Of a stretch of 64,000 nucleotides of DNA, positions 19,584-26,981 are shown one piece after another. Below the pieces are notes generated by a model. That model did not search any database. It worked only from the letters and a program-made list of their open reading frames with translations, and was not told where the DNA came from. Source of the stretch: JALYRV01 sp040902895. Its GTDB lineage: Bacteria; Acidobacteriota; Vicinamibacteria; Vicinamibacterales; SCN-69-37. The stretch is from assembly GCA_040902895.1 (NCBI GenBank), contig JBBDWL010000066.1, forward strand, positions 62,001 to 126,000, written 5' to 3'. The position numbers and the translations under genes were made by a program. Position 1 is the stretch's first letter; every line of letters starts with the position of its first letter.

Positions 19584-20825
19584 ATGCGACAGGGACTTCG
19601 GTTCTGGGACGACCGCACGCCGCCGGCACGACGTCAGTCGTGGCCGACGTGGAAACCGTCGAAAGGCGGCGCAGGCGACCGCGCCGACATCGTAGTGATT
19701 GGCGGCGGACTCACAGGGTGTGCAAGCGCTTACGCATTTGCCGCGGCAGGCTACAGCGTGATCCTGCTCGAGGCAGCGCGAATCGCATCCGGCGCGACGG
19801 CCGGAAGCACGGGACTGCTGCTTTCCGGCTTCGACGGATCGTTCGCGTCGCACGACGCGCTGCACGGCCGCAGGGCATCGCGCGCGATGTGGCAGCAGGC
19901 GCGCCGCGGCGTCCTCGAATTCGCGGCGCTGATCCGGCGCCTCGGCATCCGCTGCGATCTCGAGAGCACATCGGTCATCACGATTGCGAACGACGTGAAG
20001 GCGCTCGCGAAGGAATATGGCGCGCGGCGCGAGGCAGGGCTGCAGGTCTCGCGACTCACCGCTTCGGCGGCCGTGCGCGAAACGGCCGTCGAGGACGCCG
20101 CGCGCGCGGCGATGCGCACGCCCGGTGCGTTCACGTTCGATCCGGTGCGCGCAACACTCGGCCTCGCATCGCATGCGGGCAAGGCCGGCGCGCGGATCTT
20201 CGAGCAGTCGCCCGTGCTGCGCGTCAAACACCTGCCGCGTGGCAGAGGCGTGCAGGTGCGCACCGCGGCCGGCATGATCGCGGCGCAGGCTGCCGTCATC
20301 GCCACAGGATCCGCGGGCCCGCTGGTGTCGCAGCTGCGCCGCCACTTCATCACCCGCGATACGTACATCATCGTCACCGAGCCCATGCCCGGTGCGATGC
20401 GACGCGGCGTCGGTCAGCGCAAGAGCGCGCTGATGGATTCAGGCACGCCGCCGCACACCGTGCGCTGGCTGAAAGACGATCGCGTCATGATTTCCGGCGC
20501 GGATCAACCGGCGCCGCCTGCTCGACTGACGGATCGCACGCTGACGCAGCGCACCGGACAATTGATGTACGAGTTGTCGTTGTTGTATCCCGCGCTTTCG
20601 GGCATTCAGCCTGCCTACTCCTGGGCAGTTCAACTCGCAACTACAGCGGACGGAGCACCTTTCGTGGGTCCGCATCGTAATCTGCCCGGTCATCTGCTGT
20701 CGCTTGGGTTCGGCCGTCACGGAGATGGGTTGGCATGGCTGGCGGCCAGGGCGCTGGTGCGCTACCATCGAGGCGCCCCCACCAAGGACGACGCCGTGTT
20801 CGGTTTTACCCGGCACGACGCGTGA
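19584..20825 (+). CDS. FAD-dependent oxidoreductase, DAO (D-amino-acid oxidase-like) family
   Basis: 413 residues. A Rossmann FAD-binding motif 'IVVIGGGLTGCASAYAFAAA' lies at about 36-55, followed by the acidic ribose-binding Glu in 'VILLEAA'. The C-terminal part 'WAVQLATTADGAPFVGPH' and 'LLSLGFGRHGDGLAWLAA' is typical of the second FAD contact in glycine/sarcosine oxidase-like DAO proteins. Family members oxidise amines or amino acids; the substrate cannot be told. It is divergent from the ADOP permease (55 bp between starts) and is followed 15 bp later by the DUF1800 gene, so it may head that operon. Confidence 0.88.
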   Translation: MRQGLRFWDDRTPPARRQSWPTWKPSKGGAGDRADIVVIGGGLTGCASAYAFAAAGYSVILLEAARIASGATAGSTGLLLSGFDGSFASHDALHGRRASRAMWQQARRGVLEFAALIRRLGIRCDLESTSVITIANDVKALAKEYGARREAGLQVSRLTASAAVRETAVEDAARAAMRTPGAFTFDPVRATLGLASHAGKAGARIFEQSPVLRVKHLPRGRGVQVRTAAGMIAAQAAVIATGSAGPLVSQLRRHFITRDTYIIVTEPMPGAMRRGVGQRKSALMDSGTPPHTVRWLKDDRVMISGADQPAPPARLTDRTLTQRTGQLMYELSLLYPALSGIQPAYSWAVQLATTADGAPFVGPHRNLPGHLLSLGFGRHGDGLAWLAARALVRYHRGAPTKDDAVFGFTRHDA

Positions 20826-20840
20826 CGGTCTTATATCGCT

Positions 20841-22301
20841 ATGCAGACTCGACGCGAACTTTACGCCGGCCATCTGCTGCGCCGCGCAGGCTTCGGCGCG
20901 ACGCCTGAGGAACTGCGCGACTACGCCTCGATCAGCACCGGCGCCGCCATCGACCGGCTGATCAACTTTGAGTCGCAGCCCGGCGATGTCGATGCGCGTG
21001 TCGGATCGCCCGGCTACGTCAGCGTCACCGCGCGCGGCAGGTTTCTGCCCAGCGCCAACATCACCGATGCGCGCCAGCGATGGCTGTTCCGCATGGTGCA
21101 CTCCTCACGCCCGCTGCAGGAGAAGATGGCGCTCTTCTGGCACAACCATTTTGCCACCGCCTACAGCAAGATCGCGGGCACCTTCGGCGCGTTCGAGGGC
21201 ACGCGCATGATGGCGGCAAAGCCCACGGAAGATCCCGGCGGCGTCCGCGGTCAACTCGAATTGTTCCGGCAGTTCGCCCTGGGCAATTTCCGCGATCTGC
21301 TCGTCGAAGTCGCGAAAGATCCGGCGATGCTCGTGTGGCTCGACGGACGGTTGAATATCAGGGCGCGCCCGCAGGAAAACTTCGCGCGCGAGCTGATGGA
21401 GCTGTTCACGTTCGGCGTCGGCCATTTCACCGAGTCTGACGTCTATGCGGCGGCGCGCGTCTTCACGGGCTGGAACCTCGCCCGTCCCGGCGATCGGACG
21501 AATCCGGCGACATACTATCGGTTCAACTTCAACGCCGGACAGCACGACACCGCGCCGAAAGAATTCTCCTTCGCGATCTATCCGGGCGGCAGCCGCACGA
21601 TTCCGGCGCGCGCTTCGGCGCAAGGGATGCAGGACGGCCTCGATCTGATCGATGCGCTGGCGCGGCATCCCGAAACGGCGCGGCGTCTGGTGCGGAAGCT
21701 TCATGCGTTCTTCGTGAGCGAGATTGAAGAGCCGTCGGAGGCGTTCGTCGCGCGCCTCGCCGATGTGTACCTGAAGCACAACACCGACATCCGCCCGGTG
21801 ATGCGCGAGCTGCTGCGGTCGCCGGAGTTTTTCGTGACCGCCAATCACTTCAGCCGATATTCGTGGCCCGTCGAGTTCGTGGTGCGCGCGCTCAAGGAAG
21901 TGGGCCATGTCGGGTTCTCGGTCAACAACGCGCTGGCGCCGCTCACCAACATGGGACAGCAGCTGTTCGAGCCGCCCGACGTCAACGGGTGGGATCCCGG
22001 TCCGGGGTGGTTTTCGACCGGCGCGATGCTTGCGCGCATGAACTTCGCGGCGCAGCTGGCCACCAATCAGCGTGTGAATCTGCGCGATCAGGCGCGAGGG
22101 CACGGCTCGACGCCCGAGGCGCTGCTCTCATTCGCGCGCGAGCGGCTGACGCTGCCCGCGCCGGAAGGGGACGGCCGCTCGGCGTATCTCGATTACCTTC
22201 GCGCGGGCGCCGCGTGGTCCGGCTCCGACACGCAGCTGCTGGCGAAGACGGCGGGCCTGGTGCACCTGATGGTGGGGTCGGGCGACTACCAGTTCGTCTG
22301 A
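20841..22301 (+). CDS. DUF1800 domain protein
   Basis: 486 residues, close to the usual DUF1800 length. Typical segments are present: 'HLLRRAGFGATPEELRDYA' at the N-terminus, 'LQEKMALFWHNHFATAYSK', 'QENFARELMELFTFGVGHFTE' and 'FTGWNLARPG' in the middle, and 'LFEPPDVNGWDPGPGWFSTG' near the C-terminus. DUF1800 proteins nearly always pair with DUF1501 proteins, as here (8-bp gap). The biochemical function of the pair is not established; partners in other bacteria are exported and tied to envelope or polymer processes. No clear signal peptide is visible in this copy. Confidence 0.9.
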   Translation: MQTRRELYAGHLLRRAGFGATPEELRDYASISTGAAIDRLINFESQPGDVDARVGSPGYVSVTARGRFLPSANITDARQRWLFRMVHSSRPLQEKMALFWHNHFATAYSKIAGTFGAFEGTRMMAAKPTEDPGGVRGQLELFRQFALGNFRDLLVEVAKDPAMLVWLDGRLNIRARPQENFARELMELFTFGVGHFTESDVYAAARVFTGWNLARPGDRTNPATYYRFNFNAGQHDTAPKEFSFAIYPGGSRTIPARASAQGMQDGLDLIDALARHPETARRLVRKLHAFFVSEIEEPSEAFVARLADVYLKHNTDIRPVMRELLRSPEFFVTANHFSRYSWPVEFVVRALKEVGHVGFSVNNALAPLTNMGQQLFEPPDVNGWDPGPGWFSTGAMLARMNFAAQLATNQRVNLRDQARGHGSTPEALLSFARERLTLPAPEGDGRSAYLDYLRAGAAWSGSDTQLLAKTAGLVHLMVGSGDYQFV

Positions 22302-22309
22302 GGCTCTTC

Positions 22310-23566
22310 ATGAAATTCACACGGCGATCGTTCGTCAAAGGCGGCGTCTCGGCATTCACGGTCGGCTTCGCGGCGCCCGCGTTTCTCTCGGATGTCGCGC
22401 GCGCGCAGGGATCCTCGCGGCGCAACCTCGTGGTGCTCTATCTGAGCGGCGGCAACGACGCGCTCAGCACGCTGGTGCCGTACACCGATCCGCAGTACTA
22501 CGGGCGCCGGCCGACCCTTGCCGTGCCGGCGGAGAGCGTGCTGCAGGTGGGCACCGACAGCGGCGGCCACGCCCTTGGCCTGCATCCGCGCCTCACGGAT
22601 CTGCGCGCGATCTTCAACCAGGGCGACCTCGCCATCATCCAGCGCACGGGCTATACGAACTCGACCCGGTCGCATTTCCTGGGGACGGACATCTATTCGA
22701 CCGGAAAGCCCGGCCAGCCGATCGGATCGGGATGGCTCGGACGGTATCTCGACATGCTGCCTTCGCCCGTGGATCCGCTTGTCGGGTGGGCGACCACGCG
22801 TGAAGTGCCGCGGTCGCTCATCGGCGACAGGACGAGCGTGCCGGCGATTCAGAATCCCGTGCAGTACGCGTTCGCGAGTCCGAACGGCGGCTCCGATGCT
22901 CTTTATGCGCGCGAGGCGATTACGCGCATTGCGTCGCACGTGCCGGTCGACGCGCCGCATCTGGCATTCGTCAACGGCACGCAGCAGGCCGCGCTGGCGA
23001 CGCTCGATCGCGTGGCCACCGTCGCGGCGTATTCGCCGAGCGTGACGTATCCGAACAACGGATTCGGTCAGGCGCTGCGATCGGTGGCCGGCGCGATCGT
23101 CCAGGGAATTGGCACGAAGGTGTTCTGGGTGACCACCGGCGGATACGACACGCACGCGTCACAGAACACCACCACCGGCGCCTATGCCAATCTGATGACG
23201 ACGCTCAACGGCGGCCTTGGCGCGTTCTACGACGACCTGCGCAATCAGGGCCTGCTCGCCGACACGCTGGTGCTGCAGTTTTCGGAGTTCGGCCGCCGCA
23301 TCAGTGAGAACGGCAGCGCGGGCACCGACCATGGCGCAGGCGGAATGATGATGGCTATTGGCGGCGGCGTGCGTGGCGGAATCTACGGCACTGCCGCTGA
23401 CCTCGCGCCCGGCGCGAGCAATCCGACGCTCGAGAACAACAGCGGCGACGTGCGCTACGAAACCGACTTCCGCACGGTGTATGCCCGCGTGCTCGACACC
23501 TGGCTGGGCGCCGATTCAGTGCCGATCCTGGGCGGCGACTTCCGCGACGGACATCAATTTATTTAA
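22310..23566 (+). CDS. DUF1501 domain protein, Tat-exported
   Basis: 418 residues from the ATG at 22310. The N-terminus 'KFTRRSFVKGGVSAFTVGFA' carries a twin-arginine signal (RRSFVKG) and ends near 'ARAQG', predicting Tat export. The body shows the sulfatase/alkaline-phosphatase-superfamily style of DUF1501: 'LVVLYLSGGNDALSTLVPY', 'WVTTGGYDTHASQ', 'LVLQFSEFGRR' and 'GTDHGAGGMMMAIGGGVRGG'. These match metal-site positions of that superfamily, although activity is unproven. It is translated with the DUF1800 gene just upstream. An 8-bp inverted repeat follows the stop codon. Confidence 0.92.
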   Translation: MKFTRRSFVKGGVSAFTVGFAAPAFLSDVARAQGSSRRNLVVLYLSGGNDALSTLVPYTDPQYYGRRPTLAVPAESVLQVGTDSGGHALGLHPRLTDLRAIFNQGDLAIIQRTGYTNSTRSHFLGTDIYSTGKPGQPIGSGWLGRYLDMLPSPVDPLVGWATTREVPRSLIGDRTSVPAIQNPVQYAFASPNGGSDALYAREAITRIASHVPVDAPHLAFVNGTQQAALATLDRVATVAAYSPSVTYPNNGFGQALRSVAGAIVQGIGTKVFWVTTGGYDTHASQNTTTGAYANLMTTLNGGLGAFYDDLRNQGLLADTLVLQFSEFGRRISENGSAGTDHGAGGMMMAIGGGVRGGIYGTAADLAPGASNPTLENNSGDVRYETDFRTVYARVLDTWLGADSVPILGGDFRDGHQFI

Positions 23567-23598
23567 GAAACTGCAATCAGTTCCCAGATCGCAGTTTC
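23567..23598. terminator. Hairpin after the DUF1501 gene (GAAACTGC ... GCAGTTTC)
   Basis: A perfect 8-base inverted repeat with a 16-base loop begins directly after the stop codon at 23566. No T-run follows, so it is either a weak terminator or an RNA 3'-end stabiliser. From here to about 23730 no gene was seen. Confidence 0.35.
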
Positions 23599-23734
23599 GG
23601 CGTTGCGTCGTCAAGCGAGCGAGATGCGTATGGCTCGAGCAGTTCCGGAAGGCGTGATGCGGTCAGTCCTGTTCACGGTCATCGTTGGTCAAAGGCATTT
23701 GTCACTACCATCAATTCGACTCTTGATCTGCAGA

Positions 23735-24142
23735 CTATCTAGCCACGGCCGGCAGTCGGTGCAAGAGCGTCAAGTCGTGACGTCCGAAGTACGCTGGCGC
23801 GTCCTCGCCCCACGACTCTGAGATGCGCTGCCTGCCGTTCTCCGCCTGCGCGCGCATGGCAGCACCGTCCTGCGCGCTCGATATGGCCTTTCCCGCCAGA
23901 AACGCCAGTGCCGCTAGACGCCAGTGCAACTCTGGGTTGTCGGCGGTCTGCGGCGCCTGAAGCGCGGCCCGCGCCGCGGAATACGCCAGTCCAGCCTCGC
24001 CGCGGCGTAGCCGCGTGAGCGCCACCCAGTAGCTCAGATATCGACGCCCCGGCGAGTGCGAGAGCTTCTGGGCCCACGCATGGAGCACGGCGGGCGACGT
24101 TCGCGCGCGCCCCAAATGGGCGTGCGCGTATTCCAGCAGCAC
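23735..24142 (-). pseudogene. Helical-repeat protein fragment, probable gene remnant
   Basis: A 135-codon frame rich in Ala/Leu/Arg helices ('RRYLSYWVALTRLRRGEAGL', 'WRLAALAFLAGKAI') and ending 'HDLTLLHRLPAVAR'. It resembles the last TPR-like helices of a larger regulatory or kinase-type protein, but no N-terminal domain is present. The frame stays open upstream with no convincing start and runs into the toxin gene at 24220. I therefore read it as the 3' remnant of a gene whose 5' part was lost, possibly when the toxin-antitoxin pair arrived. A genuine short ORF is possible. Confidence 0.35.
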
Positions 24143-24219
24143 GCCGGCCAGAAGGGCCCGGGTCGGTTGGCCTTCGGTTGGCGGCCCGCTGAAGCCTGTC
24201 GGGCGGCGACCATGCGATC

Positions 24220-24657
24220 CTAGCGCTCTATCTGTCTCGTGCTCATCCCGACTGCAGCCGCGGCCGCCGTTTGTCGCGCGTCGGCGCTGACGAAGGTGAG
24301 CCTGGGTGCCGCGATGCGAGTCGCGAATAGTTGCGCGGATGCAACGTGGATCGCGTCAAGCGCGCGCAGGGGATGCGTTGCAACGAGGGTTTCGGCGGTC
24401 GTGAGCACTTCACTCGAGACGCCGACGATCGTCCAGAACGCACGATCACTCGCGAACCGTTCAAGGATCTCCGCCACTCGCTCCGCACCCAGCGAGCCGT
24501 CCGACACACGGCGTCGCAGGGCGCCGCGAAGTTCGACCGGTAACACAGCCGAGATCACACAGGCATGACGCCGCAACAATTGCAGAACCTGCCGGCGGCC
24601 GGGCTCATCGACATAGCGTTTGATGAGGGCGCTCGTATCGAAATAGGCCCACGCCAC
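24220..24657 (-). CDS. PIN-domain ribonuclease toxin (VapC type)
   Basis: 145 residues with a GTG start. PIN-domain acidic residues are visible: Asp in 'AYFDTSALIKRYVDE' near the N-terminus, Glu in 'VLPVELRGALRR', Asp in 'LRALDAIHVASAQ' and Asp in 'FVSADARQ'. These bind Mg/Mn in the VapC family of tRNA/rRNA-cleaving toxins. It lies two bases after the antitoxin gene, the standard antitoxin-toxin order. The target RNA is unknown. Confidence 0.9.
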   Translation of the reverse strand: MAWAYFDTSALIKRYVDEPGRRQVLQLLRRHACVISAVLPVELRGALRRRVSDGSLGAERVAEILERFASDRAFWTIVGVSSEVLTTAETLVATHPLRALDAIHVASAQLFATRIAAPRLTFVSADARQTAAAAAVGMSTRQIER

Positions 24658-24659
24658 GG

Positions 24660-24947
24660 CTACGCCCGGTCTTCACGGTCTTCGATGACTGTCTTCGACA
24701 GCGGCTTGCCTTTGACTTTGACTGGCCGCCAGCGAGGTGCTGGCGTCGGACCTTTGCGAGCGGCCTGCCTGATCAAGCCCTCGTCGGCCATTTCCTGCAG
24801 TGCGGCTTCTTCGACGTCTGCGTCTTTGAGGGGTTTGATGACCGCAAACGGACGTCCACGCTCGGTCAGGACGACTTCCTTGCCGGCGCGCACGGCCTTG
24901 ATGGCCTTCGAGAACCCCTGATTCGCCTCGCGGAGCCCGAGCTTCAT
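24660..24947 (-). CDS. Phd/YefM-type antitoxin of the VapC-like toxin
   Basis: 95 residues. The N-terminal DNA-binding half 'LGLREANQGFSKAIKAVRAG' followed by 'EVVLTERGRPFAVIKPL' matches the Phd/YefM antitoxin fold. The basic, proline-rich C-terminal tail (about 65-95) would wrap around the toxin. It heads the toxin operon (2-bp gap). A 7-base inverted repeat covering its start codon (24946-24965) is the likely autorepression site. Confidence 0.9.
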   Translation of the reverse strand: MKLGLREANQGFSKAIKAVRAGKEVVLTERGRPFAVIKPLKDADVEEAALQEMADEGLIRQAARKGPTPAPRWRPVKVKGKPLSKTVIEDREDRA

Positions 24948-24965
24948 GTAGTGATGATACTACAT
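24946..24965. promoter_or_regulatory. Toxin-antitoxin operator (ATGTAGT-gatgat-ACTACAT)
   Basis: A perfect inverted repeat with 7-base arms and a 6-base spacer. It overlaps the antitoxin start codon on the minus strand and lies just past the stop of the TPR gene. Phd/YefM antitoxins repress by binding such palindromes over their promoters; binding here is inferred. Confidence 0.55.
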
Positions 24966-24967
24966 CG

Positions 24968-26545
24968 CTACGGACGCAGGCCAGGCCCCACGAACGCCTT
25001 CGCCTCCCGCAGCTCCGGCCGCGGCGACTTCGGATCCATGACGTCGATCAGGCTGCGGTAGTGCGCCTTTGCCGCGTCCGTCCTGCCGGCCGCTTTGGCC
25101 GCGCGCGCGGCGCCGAGGATGGTCCGTGTGCGATTCGGCTCGCGCTTCAGCGTGGCCTCATACGCCGCCAGCGCATCGGCCGGCCGGTTGTGCACCATGA
25201 GGATGTCGCCAAGCAGCTCGCGCGCCGGAAGGAGCGGACCAGGCGTCACCGGATGCTTCTCGACCAACTCCTCCCTGTCGGCGGCCTCGCGCGCCAAACG
25301 CATCGCCTCGTCATGACGTCCTTCGGCGTGCGCGATCCAGGCCGACACCGCAATGCGCTGCGCATCGATGACGACCGGCCAGTACGGGTCCTTGCGCGCC
25401 GTGAGCGCGGCGACAATCTTTTCAAGCGCCGCCGTCTGTTCCTTCGCAAGCGCGATGTCGCCCGAGCGCGCAGCGCCGAGACCTTTCGCGAAGTGCGTGA
25501 CGGCGGCGTCGGCTGACATCGACGTCGACGTCACCGCCAGCGCCGCCGCGCCCTTCCAGTCATCCCGCTCGAGCGCATATCGCGCCGGCATGGCCAGGGC
25601 GTTGTAAGAGCCGAGCGTCCCCCCGATGTACTCCCCTGACACATTGCCGCCGATTTCCTTGATCACGGCCATGGCCGCATCGTCGCGCCCCTGCTGCAGG
25701 TAGGCGTAGACCATGTAATCCATCGGATGCGACTTGCCGCCCGGCGACGGCTCGAGATCGGCGGAGCGCCGGTTCGTCTTGATCGACTCGTCCCAGTGCC
25801 CGAGGCGCGTAAAGATGTGCGACGGCATATGCAGCGCGTGCGGAGCGGCCGGCGCAATGCCGGCGTACTGCCGCGCGGCATCGAGCGCGAGATTCGCCAG
25901 CGGCGGCGAATCGAACGCATGAATGATGTAGTGCGCGAGGCCGGGATGTTTCGGCTGCTCGCGGTAAAGCCGCGTCAGAATCGTGGCCGCATCCTTCTGC
26001 TGCGCGAACGTGAGATCGGTCGGCGGAGCATTCGCGACGCGGAAGATCGCATGAAAGATCTTCGCCTCGTTGTCGTCGGGAAAGCGGTCGACGATGGCTT
26101 TCATCGACGCTTCGTAGCGCGCCATGCGCGCGCGATTGTTCAGCGTGGCGTGATCCTGGAACAGGGCGGTGGCCGCATCGATATAGGCGCGATCGCGATC
26201 GCTCCTGCCGCCGATGCTCGCGGCCTTCTGCGCCGCGGCCCAGCCCGCCGCTTGTCCTTCCGCGCCGCTGCCGGCCGCCATGGGATTGCCGAAATGCGTC
26301 AGGGCGACGCCCCAGTAGGCGATGCCGCATCCCGGGTCCGCCGCGACGACCGACTCGAAGGCCTTCCGCGCCTCGGGGAACCAGAACGAGTGCAGCATCG
26401 CGATGGCCCGGCTCATTCGGGCCTGCGCTTCCGCATGGCACGAGATGGGGAAATTTACGGAGCCGAGCTCAGCCGAATGGTGCTGCTGTGCCCGGGGCAC
26501 CGCGACGGCGAGGGCGATGGTTAGTGCGGTAAGAAGTGGGCGCAT
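24968..26545 (-). CDS. Secreted tetratricopeptide-repeat protein
   Basis: 525 residues. The N-terminus 'RPLLTALTIALAVAVPRAQ' is a Sec signal peptide. TPR-like helices run through the mature part. One near the N-terminus contains 'RAIAMLHSFWFPEARKAFES', followed by 'CGIAYWGVALTHFGNPMA', and C-terminal TPRs include 'AALAAYEATLKREPNRTRTI'-type units. Similar proteins are widespread in Acidobacteriota and Proteobacteria as periplasmic or secreted proteins without known function. It is divergent from a PadR gene whose palindromic operator lies between the two starts, so PadR may control both. Confidence 0.8.
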   Translation of the reverse strand: MRPLLTALTIALAVAVPRAQQHHSAELGSVNFPISCHAEAQARMSRAIAMLHSFWFPEARKAFESVVAADPGCGIAYWGVALTHFGNPMAAGSGAEGQAAGWAAAQKAASIGGRSDRDRAYIDAATALFQDHATLNNRARMARYEASMKAIVDRFPDDNEAKIFHAIFRVANAPPTDLTFAQQKDAATILTRLYREQPKHPGLAHYIIHAFDSPPLANLALDAARQYAGIAPAAPHALHMPSHIFTRLGHWDESIKTNRRSADLEPSPGGKSHPMDYMVYAYLQQGRDDAAMAVIKEIGGNVSGEYIGGTLGSYNALAMPARYALERDDWKGAAALAVTSTSMSADAAVTHFAKGLGAARSGDIALAKEQTAALEKIVAALTARKDPYWPVVIDAQRIAVSAWIAHAEGRHDEAMRLAREAADREELVEKHPVTPGPLLPARELLGDILMVHNRPADALAAYEATLKREPNRTRTILGAARAAKAAGRTDAAKAHYRSLIDVMDPKSPRPELREAKAFVGPGLRP

Positions 26546-26572
26546 GGCCAGAATAGTAAACCTTTCTCTTGC

Positions 26573-26585
26573 CTAGATCGTCTAG
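26573..26585. promoter_or_regulatory. Likely PadR operator (CTAGA-tcg-TCTAG)
   Basis: A perfect 5-base-arm inverted repeat in the 58-bp gap between the TPR gene (minus) and the PadR gene (plus), 18 bases before the PadR ATG at 26604. PadR regulators usually bind such dyads before their own gene. Confidence 0.5.
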
Positions 26586-26603
26586 TGGAGCGAGGATTGA
26601 AGC

Positions 26604-26981
26604 ATGAGTCCACGCAAGAGCGCCGATCGCGCGGGCGACATGATGCAGGGCACGCTCGACATGCTGGTGCTCCAGACCCTGGTGCTCGGCCCGGCCCACG
26701 GCTATGCCATCGCCGAAATCATTCAGAGACGCAGCGACGCCGTGCTCCAGGTCGAACAGGGGTCGCTGTATCCGGCGCTGCACCGGCTCGAAGACAAGGG
26801 GCTGATTGCCTCGTTCTGGGGCACGTCCGAGAACAACCGGAAGGCGCGCTTCTATAAATTGACGGCGGCCGGCAAGCGCCGGCTGCACGAGGAATCGAGC
26901 CGCTGGCAGCAGCTGGTGGCCGCCATCGGCCGCGTGATGGACCCGGCCCCTCGACTCCGCTCAGGGCAGGCCGACGACTGA
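26604..26981 (+). CDS. PadR-family transcriptional regulator
   Basis: 125 residues with the full PadR winged helix: 'MMQGTLDMLVLQTLVLGPAHGYAIAEII' (written here only to name the conserved segment; key part is TLDML...GPAHGYAI), 'SLYPALHRLEDKGLIAS', 'RKARFYKLTAAGKRRL' and a C-terminal helix 'ESSRWQQLVAAIGRVM'. This is the standard acidobacterial PadR placed before an ADOP permease; stop and start overlap as TGATG at 26979-26983. The last residues 'PRLRSGQADD' come from a REP-like palindrome at 26948-26977 rather than from the conserved protein. It probably represses itself and the permease. Confidence 0.92.
   Translation: MSPRKSADRAGDMMQGTLDMLVLQTLVLGPAHGYAIAEIIQRRSDAVLQVEQGSLYPALHRLEDKGLIASFWGTSENNRKARFYKLTAAGKRRLHEESSRWQQLVAAIGRVMDPAPRLRSGQADD
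26948..26977. repeat. REP-like palindrome inside the PadR 3' end
   Basis: Contains CCCCTCGACTCCGCTCAGGG, a dispersed-repeat style sequence with pairing CCCT/AGGG ends. It encodes the non-conserved tail of the PadR protein. Related in form to the element at 62206-62232 (CTTCGACAGGCTCAGGGCAA on the minus strand). Confidence 0.5.

Noticed and set aside
18851..20680. A 609-codon plus-strand frame spanning the ADOP permease and the oxidoreductase
   Set aside because: It runs antisense to one conserved gene and out of frame with another, and the translation is low-complexity.
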